This document shows, one piece after another, positions 16,703 through 25,914 of a stretch of DNA of 34,692 nucleotides (the stretch's first letter is position 1; each line of letters starts with the position of its first letter). The notes below the pieces were generated by a model. The model did not search any database. It was not told the origin of the DNA and saw nothing but the letters and a program-made list of their open reading frames with translations. This DNA is from Mucilaginibacter sp. Its GTDB lineage: Bacteria; Bacteroidota; Bacteroidia; Sphingobacteriales; Sphingobacteriaceae. Location: contig JAQBOU010000035.1 in assembly GCA_028287865.1 (NCBI GenBank), positions 1-34,692 on the forward strand. Reading direction: 5' to 3'. Position numbers and translations under genes: made by a program.

Positions 16703-18631
16703 ATGAACATGAGGAATCTGTACTTATTACTAACCGGTATATTACTGGTGGGTGTTACTGCATGTAAAAAAACGCCTGCTGTCAACAGCGGTTCCGGGAA
16801 CGTTCCCGGAAATCCGGCTGGCAAAGATGTGCCGTCCGGAGCAGGGGATGGCGTCACTTTTATTAACTCCGGCACATCGGCTATATTTAACATATATGCC
16901 CCTAATAAAAAGTCGGTTACAATACTAGGTGATTTTAACAACTGGACCGCCAGCTCAAAGTATGCCATGACAAACTCGGTAGATGGTACACGATGGTGGA
17001 TACAGGTGGATAATCTCGATGCGTCTACAGAATATGCTTACGAATATCTTATAGACGGTAATTTAAAGGTTGCGGACCCGTATAGCCACAAGATTTTGGA
17101 CTCTGCAAATGATAAATATATCCCGGCATCAGTATATCCCAATATAAAAGCGTACCCAAATGGAAAGGGTAATGGCATTGTTAGTGATATACAATATAAT
17201 GCACCCGCATATAGCTGGACAACTCCTTCATTTACCCGTCCTGATCCTAAAAATTTGGTAGTTTATGAATTACTGGTACGTGATTTTGTAGCAACCCATA
17301 GTTATAAAACACTTACCGATACATTAAGTTATCTCTCAAATATGGGTGTAAATGCCATTGAGCTGCTTCCGGTAAATGAGTTTGAAGGCAACGATTCATG
17401 GGGTTATAACTCAAATTTCATGTTCGCGCTGGATAAATATTACGGAACGCCCAATGTTTATAAGGCATTTATTGATGCATGCCATGCAAGAGGTATCGCT
17501 GTAATACAGGATATAGTGCTCGAGGATCAATTTGGATCATCGCCAATGGTGCAAATGTATTGGAATACCGCAGCAAGCGCACCGGCATCCAATAGTCCCT
17601 GGTTTGATGTTACCAATATGCACCCCGACGCGGTAGGTTACCAGCTAAACCACCAGAGTGCCGCCACCCAGTATTTTACCAAAAATGTTATGAAATATTG
17701 GATGCAGGAATATAAGATTGACGGCTTTAGGTTTGATGAAGCTAAAGGATATACTCAAACCAACTCTGGCAACAGTGAAAGTGCATGGGCTGCCTATGAT
17801 GCTGCAAGGATTGCCACCTGGGAGAATTATAACACTTATATGAAAAGCATTGATCCTAATTTTTATGTAATATTAGAATATTTCGCCGGCAACCAGGAAG
17901 AATCGATCCTTGCTAATCAGGGAATGATGCTATGGACCAACCTCAGCTCATCAGGCGAGCAGGCTACTATGGGTTATCCGTCTAATCCGTCATGGGATCT
18001 TTCAGGTTTGTTTTATGACGGATATGGCTTTACTGCACCTTATAATTTGGTGGCTTACTTTGAAAGCCATGATGAGGAAAGGCTGCAGTTTAAAAATGAG
18101 CAGTATGGAAATAGCGCCGGTACCTATTCCACCAAGGATCTGGCTACAGGTTTAAAACGTGACGAAATGGGGGCAGTGTTTATGTTCTCTTCGCCGGGCC
18201 CTAAAATGTTGTGGGAGTTTGGCGAGCGGGGATATGATATAAGTGTAAATGACGCAACCACAGGCGGACGTTTGGGCGATAAACCTCCTCATTGGGAATA
18301 TATGGCTGATCCTAACCGCCATCATTTATACCAGGTATATGCTCAAATGATAAAAATGAAAACCAAAAATCCGGTGTTCACGTCCACTCATTTTAGCTAT
18401 AACCTGGGTGGTTATGTAAAAACTATCCAACTGCTTGACCCGACAGCGAATGTTGAGGTGGTTGGTAATTTTGATGTGCTGCCACAGCCTGCAGCAATTA
18501 GTTTTCCGTCCACAGGTGTTTGGTACGATAACATGACAGGCACAAGCATTAATGTTACTTCGTTACCTTATAATGTTACCCTAATGCCGGGAGAATATCA
18601 TTTGTATAGTAATACTCCTTTAAAACAATAG
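16703..18631 (+). CDS. Lipoprotein GH13 (alpha-amylase family) enzyme with altered region I
   Basis: The 642-residue protein starts with a signal peptide ending at VTAC (lipidated C21), so it is likely membrane-anchored. Residues about 55-135 form an early-set/CBM48-like domain (VTILGDFNNWTASSKY). The GH13 barrel follows. Nucleophile D345 lies in DGFRFDEAK, acid/base E392 in ILEYF, and H456-D457 in FESHDEER. Conserved region I, which is normally D-x-V-x-N-H, reads DIVLEDQ with E274-D275 where Asn-His is expected. The catalytic triad is intact, so activity on alpha-glucans is likely but the calcium/substrate site may differ. No SusC/SusD pair is adjacent. A strong terminator follows. Confidence 0.88.
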   Translation: MNMRNLYLLLTGILLVGVTACKKTPAVNSGSGNVPGNPAGKDVPSGAGDGVTFINSGTSAIFNIYAPNKKSVTILGDFNNWTASSKYAMTNSVDGTRWWIQVDNLDASTEYAYEYLIDGNLKVADPYSHKILDSANDKYIPASVYPNIKAYPNGKGNGIVSDIQYNAPAYSWTTPSFTRPDPKNLVVYELLVRDFVATHSYKTLTDTLSYLSNMGVNAIELLPVNEFEGNDSWGYNSNFMFALDKYYGTPNVYKAFIDACHARGIAVIQDIVLEDQFGSSPMVQMYWNTAASAPASNSPWFDVTNMHPDAVGYQLNHQSAATQYFTKNVMKYWMQEYKIDGFRFDEAKGYTQTNSGNSESAWAAYDAARIATWENYNTYMKSIDPNFYVILEYFAGNQEESILANQGMMLWTNLSSSGEQATMGYPSNPSWDLSGLFYDGYGFTAPYNLVAYFESHDEERLQFKNEQYGNSAGTYSTKDLATGLKRDEMGAVFMFSSPGPKMLWEFGERGYDISVNDATTGGRLGDKPPHWEYMADPNRHHLYQVYAQMIKMKTKNPVFTSTHFSYNLGGYVKTIQLLDPTANVEVVGNFDVLPQPAAISFPSTGVWYDNMTGTSINVTSLPYNVTLMPGEYHLYSNTPLKQ

Positions 18632-18682
18632 TACAGGGGCTTACCCTTCTATTATAGAAGAGTTAGCAGGTTAAGATGATAG

Positions 18683-18715
18683 CACCCAAAACTTTTACCG
18701 GTTTTGGGTGTTTTT
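18683..18715 (+). terminator. Rho-independent terminator after the GH13 gene
   Basis: CACCCAAAAC (18683-18692) and GTTTTGGGTG (18701-18710) form a perfect 10-bp stem with an 8-base loop, followed by TTTTTA. It lies about 50 bases after the GH13 stop. Confidence 0.9.
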
Positions 18716-18746
18716 ATTACAATCTATTTTTAAAAACAATTCTATT

Positions 18747-18893
18747 ATGAAAAAGCACATTTTAAGGCTGATTGCTTTATTAATATTTGCATCGGCTGTT
18801 TCCAGCTGTTCAATTGAATACAGGCAACGACATCACAGGGATGACTCCGAACACCATCATGACGAGGGTCACCACGATGAAGATCATCATTAA
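18747..18893 (+). CDS. 48-residue histidine-rich lipoprotein
   Basis: The ATG at 18747 opens MKKHILRLIALLIFASAVSSC, a compact signal peptide with lipobox VSSC and lipidated C21. The mature part is only 28 residues and is dominated by His, Asp and Glu (RQRHHRDDSEHHHDEGHHDEDHH), with ten histidines. Such a tail could bind Zn, Ni, Cu or Co at the cell surface or in the periplasm, but this is inference from composition. It stands alone between two strong terminators, which supports an independent transcript. It lies on the strand opposite to the GH16 gene. Confidence 0.65.
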   Translation: MKKHILRLIALLIFASAVSSCSIEYRQRHHRDDSEHHHDEGHHDEDHH

Positions 18894-18941
18894 CAGCAAT
18901 GATTATTTGCGGCTTATTGAGGTAGTAACTTATCGGCAAAA

Positions 18942-18993
18942 AGATAATAAACAAGAAATCCCTGCATTGCGGGGACTTTCTTGTTTATTATCT
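18942..18993. terminator. Bidirectional terminator between convergent genes
   Basis: AGATAATAAACAAGAAA (18942-18958) is the exact reverse complement of 18977-18993, and TCCC/GGGA extends the stem after a one-base bulge. The arms are A-rich on one side and T-rich on the other, so it can terminate both the histidine-rich lipoprotein transcript (plus) and the GH16 transcript (minus). Confidence 0.85.
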
Positions 18994-19013
18994 AATTAAA
19001 AAAATATATCAAA

Positions 19014-19877
19014 TTATTTGTCGTGCTTGGTTACCAATACCCAATCAACCAGTACTGTAGCTTTCCCTGATTTGATCTGATCCACAGTTGTTTGCGGCAA
19101 TCCAAAATAGGGCTCGGTTACCTTGTTTACTCCCTGCGGGTAACCGCCGCCCAGCGCAAAGTTAAGAATCACAAATTTAGCATTATCATAAGCCCAGCGG
19201 CCATAATGCTCCACCATTGCACGGGTTACAGTGTATGTAATAATCCCATCAACTTTAAAAATAAGGCTATCGGCTGTCCAGTCTACTGTGTAAACATGCC
19301 ATTGTGTTACATCTATTCCCTGCGGAAAATGGTACCTGTAAGCTAAGGGCGTATTGCCAAAATAACCCGGCCCGTGTAGTGCGTTACTAAACCATGTAGG
19401 GTCGCCAACGGTTTCCATCACATCAATCTCTCCGCAATCGGGCCATTTGCCGTTGCCTAAAGCCCAAAATGCCGGCCATAAGCCTGCACCCCCGGCCATT
19501 TTCATCCGAGCCGAAGCAGTGCCATAAGTAAACTCCATTTTTTTTTGGGTGTTTATCCGGCCGGATATAAAATCGTATTTCTTATTTTCCTTACTGGTGA
19601 AGCCAGGCTGATAAATAGCTTTAATTAGTAGCGCACCATTTTTAGCCCCCTGTGCTGCTTTTCCCTTTACAAGGTAAAGTGTAGCAGCCGAATCAACATA
19701 AGCCTGCTGCTCATTATTAACGGTGTTGCCTGTAACTTCAACATTCCATTTGGTACGATCAAGTGCCTTTTCATTAAAGTCCTCGAAAAAGACAGTATCA
19801 GTTTTGGGTTGATGCTGTGCTTTTGAAGAATTTACTATTGAAAAAACTGCTAAAAATATAAGAGGAATAATTTTCAT
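19014..19877 (-). CDS. Secreted GH16 glycoside hydrolase (beta-glucanase type)
   Basis: The 287-residue protein begins MKIIPLIFLAVFSIVNSSKAQ, a signal peptide. The GH16 catalytic motif is GEIDVMETVG with nucleophile E150, D152 and acid/base E155. Upstream are the usual YGTASARMKM strand (118-127) and GLWPAFWALG; downstream are NALHGPGYFG, WHVYTVDWTADSLIFKVDG and FVILNFALGGGYPQGV. The methionine in the EIDVME spacing is the laminarinase-like form, so 1,3- or mixed-linkage beta-glucan is the likely substrate. ATG 19877 is chosen over an upstream in-frame ATG at 19940 because it gives a clean signal peptide. Confidence 0.92.
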   Translation of the reverse strand: MKIIPLIFLAVFSIVNSSKAQHQPKTDTVFFEDFNEKALDRTKWNVEVTGNTVNNEQQAYVDSAATLYLVKGKAAQGAKNGALLIKAIYQPGFTSKENKKYDFISGRINTQKKMEFTYGTASARMKMAGGAGLWPAFWALGNGKWPDCGEIDVMETVGDPTWFSNALHGPGYFGNTPLAYRYHFPQGIDVTQWHVYTVDWTADSLIFKVDGIITYTVTRAMVEHYGRWAYDNAKFVILNFALGGGYPQGVNKVTEPYFGLPQTTVDQIKSGKATVLVDWVLVTKHDK

Positions 19878-19996
19878 GGTGGTTATAATTGATGGGATAA
19901 AAGTAAAATTTATAAGCAATGGAATATGTAAAAATTTCAATGCAATAGCTTTTTCGCTTTTAGGTTAGCGCAGATCAACCTGAGCTTTTATTTTAA

Positions 19997-20932
19997 CTAC
20001 ATAAACGACAATGAATTACCACAAGGAATATGGACAGTTTTTATACCCGGAAATTTTTGATTTATCCAGTTCCGCATAAATTCTGAGCCTGGTTCTTCGC
20101 TGGCAATATGGCCTAATACCACCAATGATAAATTATTCCCTTTAGCCCTTGCATCACGTACATACTCTGCAGTTTCCCATTCCTGTATCTCACCGCAAAT
20201 TAATACATCAGGTTTTTCCTTACTTATGGCTTCTATTTGCCTTCGGCCGCCCGCTGCTCCCAGCATCAGTGTTACTCGTGTACATTCCTGTTCAGGATCA
20301 CCGGCATATCGTACTTTTTCAATATTAAGCCTGGTTTTTACATAGCCTATTAAATTTTTTAATGATGTAGCAGATGGCAAAGTAATAATATTGGGGACGC
20401 TTTGGTCGGCGTATTTTTGCCAAACCAATTGTGCCAACACGCCTGTGGTAACGCCATCAGGAACAAGATGGTGAATATAATCATGATTTCGCCATACAGC
20501 TATGTTATGCTGCTTTAACAAATCGGCCTTATATTGATAAACATCATCGTTCTGAAGCCATGCGGTCTCATCCGGATGATTATAGAATGTAGGTTCGTGC
20601 GCTATAATAAAATTGGCCCCTGCGTTTATGGCTTTACGGATAACCGCCACAGTAGCAAACATGGTTGTGACTACGCCGGTAACTTTAATGTCGCGGTTGC
20701 CGGCCTTTAAGGTATCAACCGTATTGGTTAATGCTCCCCCCGGTACCTCTTTTATAAACATATCCATTATTTGCCCTACCGTATAAGTTTCATCGGCCTT
20801 AATAAAGCCGGAAGCCTCGCTCACAACTGGTGCTGATAACACAATACCGGCCCCGATAACTGCAGAATTGTAAATAAATTTTCTACGGGTAAAGCCAGTG
20901 TAATCATTTGGTAATTTGTTTCCGGGTGTCAT
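19997..20932 (-). CDS. Tat-signal Nif3-like dinuclear metal protein
   Basis: The 311-residue protein starts with TRRKFIYNSAVIGAGIVLSAP (twin Arg at 16-17), a Tat-type export signal. The mature part is a Nif3/YbgI-like (NGG1p-interacting factor 3) fold. H112 in AHEPTFY, H150-D151 in NHDYIHH, and H275/E279 in GHIASEEPG match the metal ligands. Family members form hexamers with a two-metal site and are often proposed as hydrolases; no reaction is established. Most are cytosolic, so an export signal is unusual. It follows the amidase gene on the same strand by 47 bases, suggesting co-transcription. Confidence 0.82.
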   Translation of the reverse strand: MTPGNKLPNDYTGFTRRKFIYNSAVIGAGIVLSAPVVSEASGFIKADETYTVGQIMDMFIKEVPGGALTNTVDTLKAGNRDIKVTGVVTTMFATVAVIRKAINAGANFIIAHEPTFYNHPDETAWLQNDDVYQYKADLLKQHNIAVWRNHDYIHHLVPDGVTTGVLAQLVWQKYADQSVPNIITLPSATSLKNLIGYVKTRLNIEKVRYAGDPEQECTRVTLMLGAAGGRRQIEAISKEKPDVLICGEIQEWETAEYVRDARAKGNNLSLVVLGHIASEEPGSEFMRNWINQKFPGIKTVHIPCGNSLSFM

Positions 20933-20979
20933 AATTGGTTAATTGATTTTTTATGAAGATTAGTTTAAGCACTCTGATC

Positions 20980-22653
20980 TTAAAAATTTAATGGTGGGTG
21001 TTTTTTATTAAAATCGGTGGCATCCTGGTATAATTTAGCCGCCTGCAACAGTTTGCCTTCACCAAATAGCTGGCCCATAAATGTAATACTGGTTGGCCGT
21101 CCTTTTTGATTAAAGCCATTTGGCAGCACCACGCAAGGATTGCCTGTTAAATTAGTCATCGATAAATTTTGGCTGAATGATGGAGTAATATACAGATCGA
21201 GTCCCTTTAACTTTTCGTACCAGCTTTGAATAAGCAAAGTGCGGGCACGGTTAGCTTGTATGTATTCAGTAGCAGGTATAAATTGAGCTGAGCGGAAAGT
21301 ATTTGGCCACGCATACTTACCCTGTTGCACCAGCTCATCATCTTTATGTGATAAAACCAGTTCCTGGAACGCGGCCCCGGCTTCGGCATCTAACAAAAAA
21401 GTCATGGAGCCTATTGGCATTTTTGGGTATTCAATGGGCACCAGTTCAGCCCCCAATTCCTTTAATTTAATCAATGTAATTGAGTCATTAGCGCGATTGG
21501 CATATTTACGGTCAAAATCCGTCTTTATATAACCTATCTTATACCCTTTTAACGATTTTATATTGCCATTGTAATTAAATGGTGCTGCAATAGTGCTGAG
21601 GTCTTTGGGATCAGTTCCCTGTATGGTATTAAAAACTATGGCGGCATCTTCTACGCTCCGGGCAATGGGGCCGAGTTTGTCCATGCTCCAGCTTAAAGCC
21701 ATAGCTCCGTATTTGCTTACCCGCCCGAATGAAGGGCGCAGGCCGGTAACCCCGCATTCGGTGGAGGGTGACACAATAGAGCCAAGCGTTTCTGAGCCGA
21801 TTGCAAATGGCAGGCATCCGGCACTTACAGCGGAGGACGAACCTGCAGATGAACCACTTGAGCCACGGGTAATATCCCATGGGTTTTTGGTTTTTCCTCC
21901 AAACCACACATCTCCCTGCGCCAGTTCGCCCAATGAGGTTTTTGCAATCAATATCGCCCCGGCATCCTCCAGCCGGCTTACAACGGTGGCATCGATATTC
22001 AGTTGCTGATCCTTATATGGCGGAGCACCGAAGGTTGTTTTATAATCCTTTTGCGCCAGCAAATCCTTTACGCCAAAAGGAATGCCATGCAGCACGCCGC
22101 GATAATGACCGGCTTTGATTTCAGCATCCGCTTCAGCAGCCTTCGTTAAGGCATGCTCTTCGGTAAAGGTGATCACGTTAAGCAGTTTGCCGTTGTATTT
22201 CTTAAGCCTGTCTATAAAAAAATGAGTAAGTTCTACAGATGTGATCTGTTTGGTGCGGATTAATTCAGCCAGCTGCCTTATGGTATAAAAAGCAAGGTCA
22301 TCACGGTTGGCCGGTAAAGTTACCTTTTCGGCTTTGGCGACAATAAAACCATTTTTAGCATCGGGATTTGTAAATCCAACAGGCACAGGATTAAAATTAA
22401 GCGCCGGAACAACGCTGTTTGGCATGGCTAATTTGCGAAGCTCTGCATACGAGGTGTTAAACTTGTCAAGGTTATTCAGCATGGAATCTGCCTGTGCATC
22501 GCTGAAATCCAATCCGATAATTTTCTCCGCTTCCTTTACAATACTGATAGTTACATGCGTTGTCTCCAATTTAGCAGTGACAAAGGACCCTAATACAAAG
22601 CTTAACGCGCAAATTGAAAAAATTGCAATGGCTTTTTGTCTGTTTTTTTTCAT
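20980..22653 (-). CDS. Exported amidase-signature family enzyme
   Basis: The 557-residue protein has an N-terminal signal or anchor segment (KAIAIFSICALSFVLGSFVTA) and a roughly 100-residue extension before the amidase domain. The Ser-cisSer-Lys triad is visible: K196 in GIPFGVKDLL, the Ser-rich loop GSSGSSAGSSS (264-274) and nucleophile S292 in GSETLGSIVSPS. The C-terminal part has LDLYITPSFS and LTGNPCVVLPNGF, as in other members. The substrate cannot be told from sequence; the family includes aryl-acylamidases and peptide amidases. ATG 22653 is used because an upstream ATG at 22689 would add residues before the signal peptide. It probably leads an operon with the Nif3-like gene. Confidence 0.9.
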   Translation of the reverse strand: MKKNRQKAIAIFSICALSFVLGSFVTAKLETTHVTISIVKEAEKIIGLDFSDAQADSMLNNLDKFNTSYAELRKLAMPNSVVPALNFNPVPVGFTNPDAKNGFIVAKAEKVTLPANRDDLAFYTIRQLAELIRTKQITSVELTHFFIDRLKKYNGKLLNVITFTEEHALTKAAEADAEIKAGHYRGVLHGIPFGVKDLLAQKDYKTTFGAPPYKDQQLNIDATVVSRLEDAGAILIAKTSLGELAQGDVWFGGKTKNPWDITRGSSGSSAGSSSAVSAGCLPFAIGSETLGSIVSPSTECGVTGLRPSFGRVSKYGAMALSWSMDKLGPIARSVEDAAIVFNTIQGTDPKDLSTIAAPFNYNGNIKSLKGYKIGYIKTDFDRKYANRANDSITLIKLKELGAELVPIEYPKMPIGSMTFLLDAEAGAAFQELVLSHKDDELVQQGKYAWPNTFRSAQFIPATEYIQANRARTLLIQSWYEKLKGLDLYITPSFSQNLSMTNLTGNPCVVLPNGFNQKGRPTSITFMGQLFGEGKLLQAAKLYQDATDFNKKHPPLNF

Positions 22654-22756
22654 TATCAAGGATAAAAGTTTACTAAATCTAATATACAATAGAGTTTAAG
22701 GATAACAATTAATTAAATCTATATTTACATAACATTCTTCTTACAGGTGGGTGAAC

Positions 22757-23197
22757 ATGCACTATTTAACTATCTCAATTGCATTGCTATTATTGTTTTA
22801 TCACCAGGTTACAACGTGGCTGCCGCTTTTTCCATGGAATGATGTAAAAAATTATAGCCCGAAAGAATTAATGCTTGAAGCTGGTAGTAATTTTTTATTG
22901 ATGGGACTTGGTGTATTTTGTCTCACCCAAAACAACACAGGATTTTTTTGCTATTACCCGCTTATTTATTACCCCTTTCTTTTTACAGGCGAGTGTTTGC
23001 AATGGTGGCTTCCTTATTTTTCAGTTGAGTTTGCAAAATCAAAGACTAATTTTGATTATGAAAGGTTATTTTCCAGAACCACTAAATTGAGCGCTCACAA
23101 ACCGGGAAGACGAACCCCCGATGCGAATCACATTGTGCTGCATTTAATAACCATTATGACCATTATCCTTGTTTATATGGATCGGCTCCGACGATAA
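22757..23197 (+). CDS. Small multi-span membrane protein of unknown function
   Basis: Not recognised. The 146-residue protein has four likely membrane segments (about 3-20, 38-56, 60-80, and 128-142), with aromatic-rich loops (TGFFCYYPLIYYPFLFTGEC). LLLFYHQVTTWLPLFPWNDVKNYS at the start and KPGRRTPDANHIVLHLIT near the end look like conserved features of a family. The ATG at 22757 is preferred over a GTG two codons earlier. It is divergent from the amidase operon. Confidence 0.7.
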   Translation: MHYLTISIALLLLFYHQVTTWLPLFPWNDVKNYSPKELMLEAGSNFLLMGLGVFCLTQNNTGFFCYYPLIYYPFLFTGECLQWWLPYFSVEFAKSKTNFDYERLFSRTTKLSAHKPGRRTPDANHIVLHLITIMTIILVYMDRLRR

Positions 23198-23366
23198 TAC
23201 CGGCTTTTTTAGTAGTTGGCATTATTAGTTTAAGCTATTCATAAGCAAAACGGATTTGCGATTAATAATCCATTCAAAAAACATATTTTAGTACTTTATT
23301 CGATCGCGCTATTTCCTTTGATTATCCTTTATAGTTATTACAATATTTGATAAATAATTGGGACCA

Positions 23367-25802
23367 ATGATCAGCATAAAAGCTTTGTGCTTCTTTTTTA
23401 TTTCCACATGCTTTTGTGGAATAAGGGAATGCTTAGCGCAAGTTCCTAATATTCCCGGTAAAAGTGCTCAAAGTAACATCATAAATACATCAGTTTCCCT
23501 CGCAACTTTTATCGCCCCGCCAAATATCACTTATCAAACTCCTCAAACCTACACAGCAAATACACTAATTACGCCCTTGTCACCAACCAATACAGGTGGG
23601 GCGGTACCGCCAAATATTTACGGTCAGGTCACCTCGTTTGTGGGCACCGGTTCAGCCGGTTCAACAGATGGCACCGGGACGGGAGCAAGCATATCCGCCC
23701 CATTTGGCTTAACCGTTGATGGAACCGGAAATGTTTATTTGGCAGATTATAATAATAACCTGATCAGAAAAATTACTCCGGCAGGGGTAGTAACCACACT
23801 GGCCGGTATTGCCCAGGTACATGGTTCGGCAGATGGGAGTGCGCTAAGTGCAACTTTTGCATTGCCGGCGGGAGTAGCGGTTGATAATAGTGGAAACCTA
23901 TATGTGGCAGATTCTTACAGTAACCTGATAAGGGAGATCACACCGGCGGGCATTGTCAGCACCCTTGCAGGCTCACCGGGCGTCACAGGATCTTCCGATG
24001 GGACAGGTGCTAACGCAAGCTTTAATTCACCCATTGGTATAGCGGTTGATAATTCCGGTAATATATATGTAGCCGATCAGAATAACAATATGATCAGGAA
24101 AATCACTTCGGGTGGCGTTGTTACTACCCTTGCAGGCAGCGTTACACATGGATCAGCAGATGGCCAGGGTTCAGCAGCCGGCTTTTATAATCCGGGCGGA
24201 CTAACGGTAGATGCGTCGGGCAATATTTATGTAGCAGATGTATTAAACAACATGATCAGGAAGATCACGCCTTCCGGCCTGGTAACTACCGTTGCAGGGA
24301 ATACTAATGCAGGCTCAAACGATGGACAGGGAGTATCTGCTACCTTTAATAACCCCAACGGGATAACTATTGATATTGCTGGAACATTATATGTGGCGGA
24401 TAAGAAAAACAACCTGATCAGAAAAATAACTGCCAATGGCACCGTATCAACGTTGGCCGGAAATGGTATAGGTGGTTCCGCTGACGGCGTCACAAAAAAC
24501 GCGACATTCAGCTATCCGGGTTCCATATTGTCAGATGGTGCAGGTAATATTTATGTCGGTGATTTCAGTACATTCCAGATTCGGAAAATAGGCGTGACAG
24601 GGTATACAATTGATAAACCATTACCTGCGGGTTTAACTTTTGACCCTACCACCGGCATTATCAACGGTACCCCAACAGCTATTTCGCCTGCTACAGATTA
24701 CATTATTACGGCCTATAATGCTGGCGGCAGCAGTGCCACAACGGTAAATATTAAGGTAGATGATGGCCAAGCTGTTGTTTTTTCCCTAATACCTTCAAAA
24801 ACCGTTTGCGATGCCGATTTTGATCCCGGAGCTAGCGGTAGCGTCCCAATTAGCTATAGCAGCAGCAACAGCGTAGTTGCAACTATTGTATCGGGTAAAA
24901 TTCATATTACAGGTGCTGGAATATCAATTATAACCGCTACGGATGGTATTTCGAAGGCAACTGATACCTTAACGGTCCTTGCCGCTGTAACACCGTCAAT
25001 CACAATATCTCCCGATTCGGTCCATAATTGCCAGGGCATGCCGGTTACTTATACCGCAACAGTAGTTAATGGTGGCAACAACCCTGCTTATCAGTGGCAG
25101 GTTAACGGTAACAATAGCGGAACTGATAACGCGGTATTTACCAGCAGCAATTTGAGCAATAATGATAAAATTACCTGTACACTTATCAGCAGTGCTGCCT
25201 GTGTAACCAGTGCCACAGTAAAATCAAACACGGCAACTTTTATTATTGACCCACCTTTAACCGCTTCAATAACTATTATATCTACTGTGGAAGGTGCCAT
25301 TTGTGCGGGCACTCCTGTAAGTTTCATAGCTGAGCCTGTTACAACCGATAGTAATCCAGCTTATCAATGGCAGGTTAATGGTAAAGATGCAGGCAGCAAC
25401 AGTTCGTTATTTACAAGCAATAAGCTAGCTGATGGCGATTTGGTTACCTGCATTATGACCAGCCATGGCAAATGTCTTATCGATACAGCGGCAACATCAA
25501 ATAGTGTAACTATTAAGCTAAGTTTGGCAAGCGTGTGCACTATAACTATTCCAAATGCGATTACCCCCAATGGCGATGGAATCAATGATCAATGGAATAT
25601 AGCTGCCTTACAGAACTATCCAAAATGCACGGTAAGAATTTATAACCGTTACGGTGTTTTGGTCTACAATTCTATCGGTTATCCAAAAGCATGGGATGGT
25701 ACTTACAATGGCAGTTCTTTGCCTGTCGGTATTTATTATTATGTTATTGATCCAAAAGGCGGCCAAAAAGTTTTCTCGGGCTCCGTTACCATCATAAGGT
25801 AA
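23367..25802 (+). CDS. Secreted NHL-repeat protein with T9SS type-B sorting domain
   Basis: The 811-residue protein has a signal peptide (MISIKALCFFFISTCFCGIRECLAQ). Residues about 90-415 hold six NHL repeats of about 55 residues each, recognisable by G-x-x-V-D-x-x-G-N-x-Y-V-A-D and NNLIRKIT, forming a beta-propeller. Then comes a putative Ig/He_PIG segment (LPAGLTFDPTTGIINGTP), two immunoglobulin-like modules with PAYQWQVNG (twice), and from about 725 a gliding-motility-type C-terminal domain (ITIPNAITPNGDGINDQW, KVFSGSVTIIR). That tail is the type-B signal for the type IX secretion system. The protein is inferred to be secreted or surface-bound; its ligand is unknown. Confidence 0.9.
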   Translation: MISIKALCFFFISTCFCGIRECLAQVPNIPGKSAQSNIINTSVSLATFIAPPNITYQTPQTYTANTLITPLSPTNTGGAVPPNIYGQVTSFVGTGSAGSTDGTGTGASISAPFGLTVDGTGNVYLADYNNNLIRKITPAGVVTTLAGIAQVHGSADGSALSATFALPAGVAVDNSGNLYVADSYSNLIREITPAGIVSTLAGSPGVTGSSDGTGANASFNSPIGIAVDNSGNIYVADQNNNMIRKITSGGVVTTLAGSVTHGSADGQGSAAGFYNPGGLTVDASGNIYVADVLNNMIRKITPSGLVTTVAGNTNAGSNDGQGVSATFNNPNGITIDIAGTLYVADKKNNLIRKITANGTVSTLAGNGIGGSADGVTKNATFSYPGSILSDGAGNIYVGDFSTFQIRKIGVTGYTIDKPLPAGLTFDPTTGIINGTPTAISPATDYIITAYNAGGSSATTVNIKVDDGQAVVFSLIPSKTVCDADFDPGASGSVPISYSSSNSVVATIVSGKIHITGAGISIITATDGISKATDTLTVLAAVTPSITISPDSVHNCQGMPVTYTATVVNGGNNPAYQWQVNGNNSGTDNAVFTSSNLSNNDKITCTLISSAACVTSATVKSNTATFIIDPPLTASITIISTVEGAICAGTPVSFIAEPVTTDSNPAYQWQVNGKDAGSNSSLFTSNKLADGDLVTCIMTSHGKCLIDTAATSNSVTIKLSLASVCTITIPNAITPNGDGINDQWNIAALQNYPKCTVRIYNRYGVLVYNSIGYPKAWDGTYNGSSLPVGIYYYVIDPKGGQKVFSGSVTIIR

Positions 25803-25914
25803 ATATAATAGACAAAGAATGGTATAAATTTTATCTATGGCTGGCCCCGCCAGTAAATACCATAAAAATTAAATTTATCGCAACTTCTTTGTTACCAGCA
25901 CGTATTAGTGTGAT

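Noticed and set aside
21593..22009. 138-codon plus-strand open frame
   Set aside because: It is antisense to the core of the amidase, where the sense strand carries the Ser-rich catalytic motif; the product is low-complexity and unrecognisable.
23640..24580. Possible CRISPR-like direct repeats
   Set aside because: The periodic sequence of about 165 bases is coding and corresponds to NHL protein repeats, not short repeats with spacers.
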